Made by a program: the position numbers and the translations under genes | Notes under the pieces: generated by a model | Seen by the model: the letters and a program-made list of their open reading frames with translations, nothing else | What the model was told of the DNA's origin: nothing | Databases searched by the model: none | Source: an uncultured Lachnospiraceae bacterium | GTDB taxonomy: Bacteria > Bacillota > Clostridia > Lachnospirales > Lachnospiraceae | Reading direction: 5' to 3' | DNA length: 64,000 bases | Assembly: GCA_910578345.1 (NCBI GenBank) | Contig: CAJTRA010000009.1 | Span: forward strand, 62,001 to 126,000 | Shown: in pieces, positions 46,472 to 54,504 of the stretch | Numbering within the stretch: the first letter of the stretch is position 1 | How the letters are laid out: each line of letters opens with the position of its first letter

Positions 46472-46615
46472 AAAAAACGAGCAAAGCTCGTTTGCGAGAT
46501 TCGCTTTGCGAACTCGAATAAGCGAAGCAATTTCCTATAAGATAAAAAACGAGCAAAGCTCGTTTGCGAGATTCGCTTTGCGAACTCGAATAAGTGAAAC
46601 CATTTCCTATAGAAT
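46472..46615 (-). repeat. Two tandem copies of a 72-bp hairpin repeat
   Basis: Positions 46472-46543 and 46544-46615 are near-identical, differing at only a few bases near the end of the unit. Each unit contains two inverted repeats, ACGAGC/GCTCGT and CGAGTTCGC/GCGAATCTCG-type. On the minus strand the first is followed by a T-run, giving a terminator-like hairpin in each unit. It lies between the riboswitch terminator and the transporter start. The same unit type is, from memory, widespread in Lachnospiraceae genomes. Confidence 0.85.
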
Positions 46616-46649
46616 AAAAGAGGGATAGATACCATGCGATATCTATCCC
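46613..46649 (-). terminator. Expression-platform terminator of the yybP-ykoY-like leader
   Basis: GGGATAGATA and TATCTATCCC form a perfect 10-bp stem with an 8-base loop followed by TCTTTTATT on the minus strand. It lies directly after the aptamer-like region. Confidence 0.75.
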
Positions 46650-46685
46650 CGAATCTCCACATCAGACACACGCACGGCATACTAA

Positions 46686-46802
46686 CGCCCCACATGAGTC
46701 TCATCAATTAAGATATACCAGATGTCAGCCCGCGCTTCCACCAGTATGTTGGCATACCGCGCCTGTCTGTCAGAAAGACGCCGATTACTCCCTCACTTAT
46801 GA
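46686..46802 (-). ncRNA. Probable yybP-ykoY manganese riboswitch
   Basis: The minus strand reads GTGAGGGAGTAATC, a variable arm, GCCAACATACTGG, then GCGGGCTGACATCTGG and TTGATGAGACTCAT. This follows the order of the yybP-ykoY aptamer: GGGAGTA box, L1 loop, TGACAT, then GAGAC. The ends GTGAG and CTCAT can pair to close the structure. Mn2+ binding turns on exporter genes in this class, and the next gene is a GDT1-type transporter. A covariance-model search is decisive; by eye the core fits but not every base. Confidence 0.68.
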
Positions 46803-47007
46803 TATATTATATCCAACAGGCACAGGTTCGTCAATTCTTATTAAAAATGGAATAGAAACTTTTCATCTGGGCTATCCTTTGTTATACTACGATATATAGC
46901 ATGCATGAGAATTTTTATGCCGCCAGCCTAAGAGTTACTAAATGTTCCAGACAAGCTTGCTTATTTTGTGATTTGAGTCACAGAAGCACTGTGACATGGA
47001 GGTTAGT

Positions 47008-47805
47008 GTGAAGAAAATTGCGATCATCACCGGGGCCAGTACGGGTCTCGGAAGAGAATTTGTCAGGATCCTGAAAGACCGGAAAGAAATCGACGAGATC
47101 TGGTCGGTTGCCCGGCACAGAAACAAACTGGACAAGCTCCGTCGGCAGATGGGCACAAAGATCATTCCCATCTCTCTCGACTTATCAGATGCCGCCCAGA
47201 TCAAAGAACTTGGCCAGCGGCTTGCACAGAGCAGTGCGGAAGTCCGCTATCTGATCAACAACGCCGGTTATGCTAAATTCTGTTCCTATGGCGATCTCAG
47301 TATCGCCGATTCCCTGAATATGATCGACTTAAATATCAGCGGCGTCGTCGCCATGGGTCTCATCTGTATCCCTTATATGCCTGCCGGAAGCCATATCATC
47401 AATATTGCATCTCAGGCCGCCTTTCAGCCGCTGCCCTACCAGAATCTGTACAGTTCCACGAAAGCCTTTGTGCGCAATTATACCCGCGCGCTCCATGTAG
47501 AGTTGAAAGACCGCGGCATCACCGCCACCGCAGTATGCCCCGGCTGGCTGAAGACAGATCTCTATGAACGGGCCAATATAGGCGCCGCCAAGGCTACCCG
47601 GAACTTTTTCGGTATGACTGCTCCTGACAAAGTGGCCAGGAAAGCAGTGGCAGACGCCGACAAGGGAAAAGACCTCTCTATCTACGGTCTCTATGTCAAC
47701 TTCTGCCACATAGGCGCCAAGCTGCTTCCACAGCAGGCTGTTATGAAGATCTGGCTGCGTCAGCAGCGCATCGATCCTTATTCTTCCCGTCCGTCCCAGC
47801 AGTAG
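47008..47805 (+). CDS. Short-chain dehydrogenase/reductase
   Basis: The product has a Rossmann fold with the cofactor motif TGASTGLGRE (a TGxxxGxG pattern), NNAGYAKF and the catalytic Ser and YSSTK of the SDR family. The start is a GTG at 47008 (VKKIAIITGAST) because GGAGG sits 5 bases before it; the ATG at 46996 overlaps that RBS. Product length is 265. The substrate cannot be told from sequence. The gene ends by overlapping the 3' end of the convergent PurF-like gene by 28 bases. Confidence 0.9.
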   Translation: MKKIAIITGASTGLGREFVRILKDRKEIDEIWSVARHRNKLDKLRRQMGTKIIPISLDLSDAAQIKELGQRLAQSSAEVRYLINNAGYAKFCSYGDLSIADSLNMIDLNISGVVAMGLICIPYMPAGSHIINIASQAAFQPLPYQNLYSSTKAFVRNYTRALHVELKDRGITATAVCPGWLKTDLYERANIGAAKATRNFFGMTAPDKVARKAVADADKGKDLSIYGLYVNFCHIGAKLLPQQAVMKIWLRQQRIDPYSSRPSQQ

Positions 47806-49187
47806 GTGCAAAGTTTGCATCTGTCTAAGCCAACAGACTCAATCATATCGTCTAAGCGGTGATACCTGAGAGAAGTGAAATTCAGCTTCTCTCTTATCTT
47901 TTCCAGCATATCATGGTATTGTGTACTGTCAGGATCCGCATAAGCCGACAAATTCGGATATTTATTCTCCCCTTCAATCTCCTGGATCACGCGCCTGGCG
48001 ATCAATTCCATCTCCGATGTACTCCTGGAGAAATTCAGATATTTACAGCCAAACAGCAGCGGCGGACACGCCGGGCGGATATGTACCTGATCCGCGCCGC
48101 TCTGATACAGAAACTCCGTCGTCTCCCGAAGCTGCGTTCCCCGCACGATCGAATCGTCGATCAACAGCATACTCCTACCCTTGATCAGGTCATGCACCGG
48201 AATCAGCTTCATCTTGGCGATCAGATTCCGCTTGCTCTGAATGGTTGGCATGAAAGAACGCGGCCACGTAGGCGTATATTTAATGAAAGGTCTGGAAAAA
48301 GGAATCCCTGACTCGTTGGCATATCCGATCGCATGCGCTGTGCCGGAATCCGGCACCCCTGCCACAATATCCGGGTGCACATCATCCCGCTTCGCCAACA
48401 TGGCACCGCAGTCATAACGCATCTTCTCCACACTGATTCCTTCATAGGAGGAAGACGGATACCCATAATAGATCCAGAGGAATGTACAGATCTTCATATC
48501 CTTCCCCGGCGCTGCCAGCGATCTGACCCCTTCAGGCGTAACGACAACGATCTCACCCGGTCCCAGCTCCCGCTCCTGCGTATATCCCAGATTCAGATAA
48601 GCAAAGCTCTCAAAAGAAATGCAGACGGCGTCTTCCTTCTTGCCGATCGTCACCGGTGTCCGGCCATAGCGGTCTCTCGCCGCGTAGATCCCCTTGGGCG
48701 TCATAAGAAGCATGGTCATGGAACCTTCGATCAGCTCCTGCGCATATCGTATCCCCTCAATCAGATTATCCCTCTGGTTAATGACTGCCGCTACCAGTTC
48801 CGTCGCATTGATGTCTCCGCCGCTCATCTCCATGAAATGACCGTGCCCATTTTGAAAAAGCTCTTCTATAATCTTGTCTTTATTGTTGATTTTCCCCACT
48901 GTCGTAATCGCATAAGTGCCATGGTGGGAACGGATGATCAGCGGCTGCGGCTCATAATCAGAAATACAGCCGATTCCCATGGATCCATGCATGTTATTGA
49001 CGTCCTTATCAAACTTCGTCCGAAACGGAGCATTCTCAATATTATGGATCGCCCGGTCAAATCCCTTCTTCGTATCATAGACAGCCATACCCGCCCGTCT
49101 TGTCCCAAGATGGGAATGATAATCGATTCCGAAAAACAAATCGAACACACAATCTTCTTTCGAAGCCACTCCAAAAAATCCGCCCAT
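47778..49187 (-). CDS. PurF-like phosphoribosyltransferase without the glutaminase cysteine
   Basis: The 469 residues have the two-domain layout of amidophosphoribosyltransferase (PurF). The C-terminal phosphoribosyltransferase domain looks intact: GVPDSGTAHAIGYANESGIP and the PRPP motif LLIDDSIVRGTQLRETTEF. But the N-terminus is MGGFFGVASKEDC instead of MCG, so the catalytic Cys of class II glutaminases is absent. The HRGQES-type segment is replaced by HLGTRRAG. It ends CKLCTYCWDGREE, a Cys cluster that could belong to an Fe-S site. It may use ammonia or have a regulatory role; a second, true PurF would be expected elsewhere. Confidence 0.82.
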   Translation of the reverse strand: MGGFFGVASKEDCVFDLFFGIDYHSHLGTRRAGMAVYDTKKGFDRAIHNIENAPFRTKFDKDVNNMHGSMGIGCISDYEPQPLIIRSHHGTYAITTVGKINNKDKIIEELFQNGHGHFMEMSGGDINATELVAAVINQRDNLIEGIRYAQELIEGSMTMLLMTPKGIYAARDRYGRTPVTIGKKEDAVCISFESFAYLNLGYTQERELGPGEIVVVTPEGVRSLAAPGKDMKICTFLWIYYGYPSSSYEGISVEKMRYDCGAMLAKRDDVHPDIVAGVPDSGTAHAIGYANESGIPFSRPFIKYTPTWPRSFMPTIQSKRNLIAKMKLIPVHDLIKGRSMLLIDDSIVRGTQLRETTEFLYQSGADQVHIRPACPPLLFGCKYLNFSRSTSEMELIARRVIQEIEGENKYPNLSAYADPDSTQYHDMLEKIREKLNFTSLRYHRLDDMIESVGLDRCKLCTYCWDGREE

Positions 49188-49220
49188 AACGCTCTCCCTT
49201 CTTTGCCTGTAAACCTTCCG

Positions 49221-50228
49221 TCATCTGCATATTTCTTCGATTGCTGCAAGCTCCTGCTCTGTAAACGATGCGTGCTGAGCCACAGAGATATTCTCCACGA
49301 TCTGTTCGGGCTTTGACGCACCGATTAACACGGAACAGACTGCATCGTCCTTCAGCACCCAGGATAACGCCATCTGCGCCAGCGTCTGTCCACGCTGCCC
49401 GGCCAGCTCATTCAACTGTCTGATCTGGGCCAATCTGTGCTCTGTCAGATCACTGGCATGCAGGAATCTCGCGTCTCTGGCAATCCGGCTGTCGTCGGGA
49501 ATGCCCTGCAGATATTTATCCGTCAGCATTCCCTGCGCCAGCGGGCTGTAAGCAATGATCCCCACACCCGCTTCCTTACAGAATGCTTTCACGCCGTCTT
49601 CTTCGATCGTCCGGTCGAAAATAGAGTATCTTCTCTGATTCACGATAAAAGGACAGTGCATCTGCCGCAGAAGCTCTGCCGCTTTCTGCGTATATTCCCT
49701 GTCATAGTTTGAGATGCCCGCGTAGAGCGCCTTGCCGCTTCTCACGATATCTGCCAGCGCTGTCATCGTCTCCTCCAAAGGCGTCTCCTGATCCATCCGG
49801 TGATGATAGAAGATATCCACATAGTCTAGCTTCATCCGCTTAAGGCTCTGGTCGATACTCGCCATCAGATACTTTCTGCTGCCATGATCCCCATAAGGAC
49901 CCTCCCACATATCGTACCCGGCTTTCGTCGTAATGACCAGTTCGTCACGGTAAGGACCAAAATCCTCCTCCATCAATCTGCCCAGACTGCTCTCCGCACT
50001 CCCATAGACCGGTCCATAGTTGTTAGCCAGATCAAACTGCGTGATACCATGGTCAAAGGCCGTCCTGCACATCGCCTTCATCGTGTCATAGTTATCCTTC
50101 GAGCCAAAATTATGCCAAAAGCCCAGGGAAACAGCCGGAAACTTCAAGCCGCTCCTGCCGGCTCTGTTGTATGTCATCTTTGTATAACGCTCGTTATTTG
50201 CTACATATAGGTTTATTATGTCTGCCAT
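49221..50228 (-). CDS. Aldo/keto reductase, YghZ/AKR14-like
   Basis: A (beta/alpha)8-barrel NADPH-dependent reductase. The 335 residues include SGLKFPAVSLGFWHNFG, FDLANNYGPVYGSAE, ITTKAGYDMWEGPYGDHGSR and DIFYHHRMD, with the catalytic Asp, Tyr, Lys and His in place. The WHNFG and GDHGSRK segments are close to YghZ, which reduces glyceraldehyde-3-phosphate and methylglyoxal. I use the ATG at 50228 with GGAAGAGCAG; the longer frame has no matching RBS. Confidence 0.9.
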   Translation of the reverse strand: MADIINLYVANNERYTKMTYNRAGRSGLKFPAVSLGFWHNFGSKDNYDTMKAMCRTAFDHGITQFDLANNYGPVYGSAESSLGRLMEEDFGPYRDELVITTKAGYDMWEGPYGDHGSRKYLMASIDQSLKRMKLDYVDIFYHHRMDQETPLEETMTALADIVRSGKALYAGISNYDREYTQKAAELLRQMHCPFIVNQRRYSIFDRTIEEDGVKAFCKEAGVGIIAYSPLAQGMLTDKYLQGIPDDSRIARDARFLHASDLTEHRLAQIRQLNELAGQRGQTLAQMALSWVLKDDAVCSVLIGASKPEQIVENISVAQHASFTEQELAAIEEICR

Positions 50229-50345
50229 CTGCTCTTCCTGCCTTTTCCAAATTAGAAATGCCATATCTGACTTATATTATATGGTTTGTCCTATAATATG
50301 TCAAATATGGCATTCTCATGGCAAGTGTCTGTCGCAGGAAATGCC

Positions 50346-50912
50346 TTACGCCGTCACCTGTTTCTCCAAAATCTGGCTTCTTAACGCCGGAACACTCTGC
50401 AGGATCCCCAGTACCACCAGATCCACTGCCATAACAGCCGCTACCAGCACGCCGTTTAGCAGCACGGAATAGATCCAGGGATTCACCATGGGAATTCCCA
50501 GAAACGTCTCCGGCATATACATATACCACAATAAACCGCCCGATAAGGTCAGGCAGATCCAGCGCCCGAAGGATCCAAGCACCGTCCCCCACAGCCACCC
50601 AAACTTCTTCCCCGCTCCAAAACCACATAGAAAGACCAATGTGTAGGCTGCCACATAGTCAAGCAGCATGGACTGCCAGGAGATCGCAATGCCGCCTCCC
50701 AGAAAATACTGCAGTACGCCGTTGACGAAACAGCATAGTAGGGAATATTTCGGTCCCCATCGCAGGCAGTAGACAAGGATCGGCACCAGGGCCAGGTCAA
50801 TTGAGCCTCCAGAGGGAAACCGGAAAATCCGGAAATATCCCAGCACAGTCGCCGCAGCGATCATGACCGCGCCCTCTGTCAGCGCACGGATTTTGGTTGA
50901 TCTTTGTGTCAT
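50346..50912 (-). CDS. thiT: Thiamine ECF transporter S component ThiT
   Basis: ThiT is the membrane substrate-binding subunit that captures thiamine for an ECF-type transporter; the energising module is encoded elsewhere. From the ATG at 50912 (MTQRSTKIRALTEGAVMIAA) the product has 188 residues with about six membrane helices. Family motifs ALTEGAVMIA, SGGSIDLALVPI and the GxxxGxxQ-type VNGVLQYFLGG are visible. The ATG at 50927 lies within the RBS (ATGGAGG) and is rejected. A TPP riboswitch and terminator upstream repress it when thiamine pyrophosphate is plentiful. Confidence 0.93.
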   Translation of the reverse strand: MTQRSTKIRALTEGAVMIAAATVLGYFRIFRFPSGGSIDLALVPILVYCLRWGPKYSLLCCFVNGVLQYFLGGGIAISWQSMLLDYVAAYTLVFLCGFGAGKKFGWLWGTVLGSFGRWICLTLSGGLLWYMYMPETFLGIPMVNPWIYSVLLNGVLVAAVMAVDLVVLGILQSVPALRSQILEKQVTA

Positions 50913-50932
50913 TGTCGTTTCCTCCATATCAT

Positions 50933-50969
50933 AAAAAGTACCGCGGTGTAATCAGGCACAACGCGGTAC
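50933..50969 (-). terminator. TPP-riboswitch-controlled terminator before thiT
   Basis: GTACCGCG and CGCGGTAC are a perfect 8-bp stem followed by five T on the minus strand, ending just before the thiT RBS. It is the likely expression platform of the riboswitch. Confidence 0.85.
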
Positions 50970-51017
50970 GAAAAAACGACAAAAACAAGCTCCACAATTA
51001 TAGCATTGCCGAATATT

Positions 51018-51115
51018 CTTCCTACGCCGGCATTACCCGGATCAGGTTCAAGGGACCGGAAGCGACATTACGCCTCTGCATCTCAGCCGGACTTGTGTCC
51101 AGCGCCCCCGTTATT
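51018..51115 (-). ncRNA. TPP (THI element) riboswitch
   Basis: The minus strand contains the conserved elements in order: GGGGGCGCTGG, CCGGCTGAGATG, then CCCTTGAACCTGATCCGGGT and AATGCCGGCGTAGGAA. These are the hallmarks of the thiamine pyrophosphate riboswitch. The downstream gene is thiT. Confidence 0.97.
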
Positions 51116-51137
51116 CTGTTACACTGCGGTCTCTCTA

Positions 51138-51166
51138 TTTATACTACATCTTCTGGGATTATGCAA
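51138..51166 (-). promoter_or_regulatory. Promoter of the TPP riboswitch-thiT unit
   Basis: TTGCAT (51161-51166) and TATAAA (51138-51143) on the minus strand are exactly 17 bases apart and 20-30 bases upstream of the aptamer. Confidence 0.65.
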
Positions 51167-51168
51167 CC

Positions 51169-51798
51169 CTAAAACTCCATTCTGTTACAGATGTCTTCCC
51201 AGGCTTCGTCGTCAATCTCCTCATCCCTGAAAAGCTTCCTCTTATCCGCATCCGTGATCTTCCTGATCACACGGCAGGGATTGCCTGCAGCGATTGACCA
51301 GTCGGGAATATCTTTCGTGACAACACTGCCGGCGCCGATCACTACATTATCGCCGATATGTACACCGGGGCAGATCACCGTGTTGCCGCCAAGCCACACG
51401 TTATCGCCGATCGTCACTTCCTTGCCATACTCATAGGCAGAATTACGGCTCACAGGATGCACAGGATGCCCAGCCGTATAGATCGCAACGTTGGGCGCCA
51501 TCTGGCAGTTATCCCCAATCGTCACCTTCGCCACATCCAGGATCATGCAGTTATAATTGGCAAAGAAATTCTTACCCACTTCAATATGCGTACCATAATC
51601 GCAATAAAACGGTGGATTGATAAACGCGCCGTCTGATTTCCCTAACAGATCCTTCACCACTTCCCCCACGGCTTTAAAATCCGAGCGGTCCATGAAATTC
51701 AGCTTCTGCAGCTTCTTCCTGCACACCAACTGCTCCTCAAAAATCTTGTCGTCTGAAATGTATGCCATCTGGGCATCTCTTCTCTCTAAATGATTCAT
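51169..51798 (-). CDS. Hexapeptide-repeat O-acetyltransferase (maltose/galactoside type)
   Basis: A left-handed beta-helix acetyltransferase that transfers acetyl from CoA to a sugar hydroxyl. The 209 residues have hexapeptide repeats (IGDNCQMAPNVAIYTAGHPV, VTIGDNVWLGGNTVICPGVH) and the catalytic His in TAGHPVHP. The C-terminal coenzyme region GAGSVVTKDIPDWSIAAGNP is typical of the Maa/LacA group. The ATG at 51798 has GAGAGGTGA ahead of it. The true sugar acceptor is unknown. Confidence 0.9.
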   Translation of the reverse strand: MNHLERRDAQMAYISDDKIFEEQLVCRKKLQKLNFMDRSDFKAVGEVVKDLLGKSDGAFINPPFYCDYGTHIEVGKNFFANYNCMILDVAKVTIGDNCQMAPNVAIYTAGHPVHPVSRNSAYEYGKEVTIGDNVWLGGNTVICPGVHIGDNVVIGAGSVVTKDIPDWSIAAGNPCRVIRKITDADKRKLFRDEEIDDEAWEDICNRMEF

Positions 51799-51922
51799 CT
51801 TGTCACCTCTCTAAACCCTTTCCTTGCTCTTCTTTGCAAGACGCTCTCTTTATGAATTCATGATAGCAGAATGCGTGTCACCGCGCAAGCCGCCTCAAGG
51901 ATTCCTGAAATAAAACTGTTTC

Positions 51923-53241
51923 CTAAGTTATGTTCCTGACCCATCCATACTTCCGATAATGCCGAAATACCGCCGAGAGCTTGATCACCTCATCCAGATT
52001 CAGCGCGAAACACACTGCCAGTACCGGGAGCCTTAGGACAAAAGCACACAGACACCCTAACGGAACGGTAACACACCACAAAGTTACCGCATCACAGATG
52101 AGCCCAAATCTGGAATCGCCTCCCGCTGGGAAGATTCCGCCAATCGTCATGCTGTTGATGGCCTTTCCCGCCAGATAATAGGAAGACATAAACAGCATCC
52201 CTTTCAGATACGCTTTGGCGGCAGGCGTCAGATCAACCAATCCTATGATCAGGGGCGATAAGGCGAGTAATGCTGTCCCCTTAAAAATTCCGCACAGGAC
52301 AGATGCCCTTAACAGTTTCCTGCCGTCCTGCTTCGCTTCTTCGAATAGGTTGGCACCGAGTTCATTGCCAACAAGGATCCCTCCTGCGCCTCCCAGACCA
52401 TAGCACACACAGACGATCAGATTCTTGGAAATATTCGCAATGCTGTTTGCCGCCACCGCATCGGTTCCCAGATGCCCCATAACGACGGAATACATGGTAA
52501 AACCGCCTCCCCAGGCCAATTCATTCAGCAGAATCGGAGACACCTTTTCCCAAAACTTCCTCCTGAAAACAGCATCCGCTTTCGCTCCGGTAAGCCGCAA
52601 TTCTCTCATACGCAAAGTCACATAGAGCACACACCATACCGCCTGAATCCCTGTCACCAGCGCCGCCCCTGCAACTTGCAGCGCCGGAAAGCCAAACAGC
52701 CCGAAAATAAGCACCGCATTCAACACAACGTTAAGGACGACTGTCACACTGCTGATCACAGTACTCAGATTGACGGCATTACAGTTCTTCATAAAAGTCA
52801 GATAGACCTGGGAGACTGCGGACAACAGCCAGGATAAACCAACCCACCTCAAATATTCACTTCCCAGTGCGATCAGCTCTTCTTCATTTGTAAAAAAACG
52901 CATGATATTTTCAGCCCCCAAAAAGCGCCCACCCAAAACATCTCTGCCGCAAGACAGGAGATCCGAAGCACAAGGCCAACCACCTTTGAAATGCTTCCGT
53001 AGTCCTTTTTCCCAAAATACTGGGCCATAAACATATTCTCTCCAAGAACAAACGCCGCCATAAAAAGATTAAAGACAAAAGTCACCTGGGAAGCCAGGGT
53101 AACGGCTGGCATGGAATCCTGATCCAGCTTTCCTAGCATGACGGCATCGCAGGCTCCCACGAGCGCGAGCATAAAATTCTGAAAGGCGATCGGCACTACC
53201 AGCCGGATCATTTTCCTGCGAAATGTTTCTGTGTCGTTCAT
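51923..53241 (-). pseudogene. MATE-family efflux transporter, frameshifted
   Basis: The first part (53241 to about 52920) reads MNDTETFRRKMIRLVVPIAF, then MLGKLDQDSMPAVTLA and ENMFMAQYFGKKDYG, a MATE N-terminus. The second part (about 52925 to 51923) continues in another frame with FLGAENIMRFFTNEEELIAL and the remaining helices. The frames switch in the run TTTTTGGGGG at 52916-52925 (read on the minus strand), where one base too few or too many breaks the gene. Joined, they give a normal MATE of about 440 residues. It may be a true pseudogene, a slippage-controlled gene, or a sequencing error. Confidence 0.85.
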
Positions 53242-53287
53242 GCTAATCTCCTCCCTATCTCTCTTGTTTTACCTTACCAAATTTGTA

Positions 53288-53316
53288 TTGGCAAATCTTT
53301 CAGAATAACTTATAAT
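53288..53316 (+). promoter_or_regulatory. Sigma-A promoter of the AraC pseudogene
   Basis: TTGGCA (53288-53293) and TATAAT (53311-53316) on the plus strand are exactly 17 bases apart, in the gap between the divergent MATE and AraC genes. Confidence 0.65.
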
Positions 53317-53360
53317 TATATAACAATCATCTTTTACAACCGTCTATGGAGGATCTTCCC

Positions 53361-53938
53361 GTGAACACGATTCCTGAATACTGCTCTGCTTTCAATTTTG
53401 ATTCCTCGGAAACTGTCGCATATAACAACCCCCTCTTTCCTGCTTATGCAAAATACGGGCTCCTGTCCGCTTATCCCGACTATTCTGCCATCAGCCATTG
53501 ACATGAGGATCTGGAATTCATCAAAATCCTGAAGGGTTCCATGACCTATAACATAAATGGAAAATTGGTCGAATTGACCACAGACACGGGAATCATGGTG
53601 AACAGCAGACAGCTTCACTATGGATTCTCCGCAGAACACCACGAATGCGAATTTCTCTGCATTCTGCTCTCTCCAAAATTACTACAGGGAAACGAATGGT
53701 TTTATCAGAATTGTGTGCAGCATATCACAGAGAACGCTTCCTGCCCTTACGTACTGCTTCCCAGGAGCGGATGGCAAGCATCCGTATTAGACCGGCTGAC
53801 ACATCTGTATGCTTCCTATGCAGACACGCCGGAACAGCCTATGAGCACGGTTTTGCCGGAACAAGTTATTACTGCGAAACATTTCGGAAGTATTATGGGA
53901 CCTCGCCGATGGTTTATAAGAAGATGCACCGCGGGTAG
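53361..53938 (+). pseudogene. AraC-family regulator, broken by a stop codon and a deletion
   Basis: From a GTG at 53361 behind GGAGG the frame reads an AraC N-terminal domain. A TGA follows in SAISH-stop-HEDLEF, where the family has Trp (a TGG-to-TGA change). The domain resumes (EFIKILKGSMTYNINGKLVE) to about 53850. Then most of the DNA-binding domain is missing, and only its last part is left in another frame (GTSYYCETFRKYYGTSPMVY, ending at 53938). It is divergent from the MATE gene, which it probably once controlled. Confidence 0.85.
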
Positions 53939-53964
53939 TCCTCTGTGCCCGTTCAGCCCGTCAT

Positions 53965-54024
53965 GCTTATCCTGCTGACCGCTTTTACCGCTTGCGCCTC
54001 TCTGCCCAAAGTGCTAGGATAAGC
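53965..54024. repeat. 9-bp inverted repeat before the DtxR-type gene
   Basis: GCTTATCCT (53965-53973) and AGGATAAGC (54016-54024) are perfect inverted copies separated by 42 bases, ending 24 bases before the regulator ATG. It could be a leader stem or paired operator half sites. Confidence 0.45.
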
Positions 54025-54048
54025 AAAAGAAAGGAGTCCAAGTATACC

Positions 54049-54441
54049 ATGAGTTATATCCAGCGCAAAGCCGAAGAGTCTCTTGAAGATTACCTTGAAA
54101 CAATACTGATCTTAAGTAAACGCCTTTCTGTGGTGCGCTCCATCGATGTGGCGACTGAGCTGAATTTTTCTAAGCCAAGTGTGAGCGTCGCCGTAAAAAA
54201 CCTGAAAAACCGCGGGTACATCACCGTCTCGGAGGAAGGTTATCTCCATCTTACAAAGGAAGGCCGAAAGATCGCCGAAAGCGTCTATGAACGCCACACC
54301 CTGCTGACAGACTGGTTGGTCCATCTGGGTGTTGATCCTGTAATCGCGGCGAGTGACGCCTGTAAAATGGAACATGACATTACCCCCGAAAGCTATGAGG
54401 CAATGAAGAAATGTATCTTATCTATTCTGGGGAGGGACTAA
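54049..54441 (+). CDS. DtxR/MntR-family metal-dependent regulator
   Basis: The 130 residues contain an N-terminal winged helix (EESLEDYLETILILSKRLSV, VRSIDVATELNFSKPSVSVA, GYITVSEEGYLHLTKEG) and a dimerisation/metal domain (CKMEHDITPESYEAM, with Cys, Glu and His as likely metal ligands). It lacks the SH3-like C-terminal extension, so it is the short type. It sits convergent with the feoB remnant, so it probably regulated iron or manganese transport. I use the ATG at 54049; AAGGAG lies 12 bases before it. Confidence 0.88.
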   Translation: MSYIQRKAEESLEDYLETILILSKRLSVVRSIDVATELNFSKPSVSVAVKNLKNRGYITVSEEGYLHLTKEGRKIAESVYERHTLLTDWLVHLGVDPVIAASDACKMEHDITPESYEAMKKCILSILGRD

Positions 54442-54454
54442 AACCTGATTTTAT

Positions 54455-54487
54455 GACGCGTGTCCTTGTATGACACGCGTCATTTTT
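54455..54487. terminator. Terminator between the DtxR-type gene and the feoB remnant
   Basis: GACGCGTGTC and GACACGCGTC form a perfect 10-bp stem followed by a run of five T on the plus strand. It lies between convergent genes. Confidence 0.85.
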
Positions 54488-54504
54488 AACCAGAAGCGGC
54501 CATA

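Noticed and set aside
46472..46615. Possible CRISPR array in the 72-bp tandem repeat
   Set aside because: There are only two units with no spacers and no cas genes nearby; it is a tandem palindromic element.
48333..49316. Plus-strand frame of about 327 codons
   Set aside because: Shadow of the PurF-like gene and the end of the aldo/keto reductase gene; no RBS.
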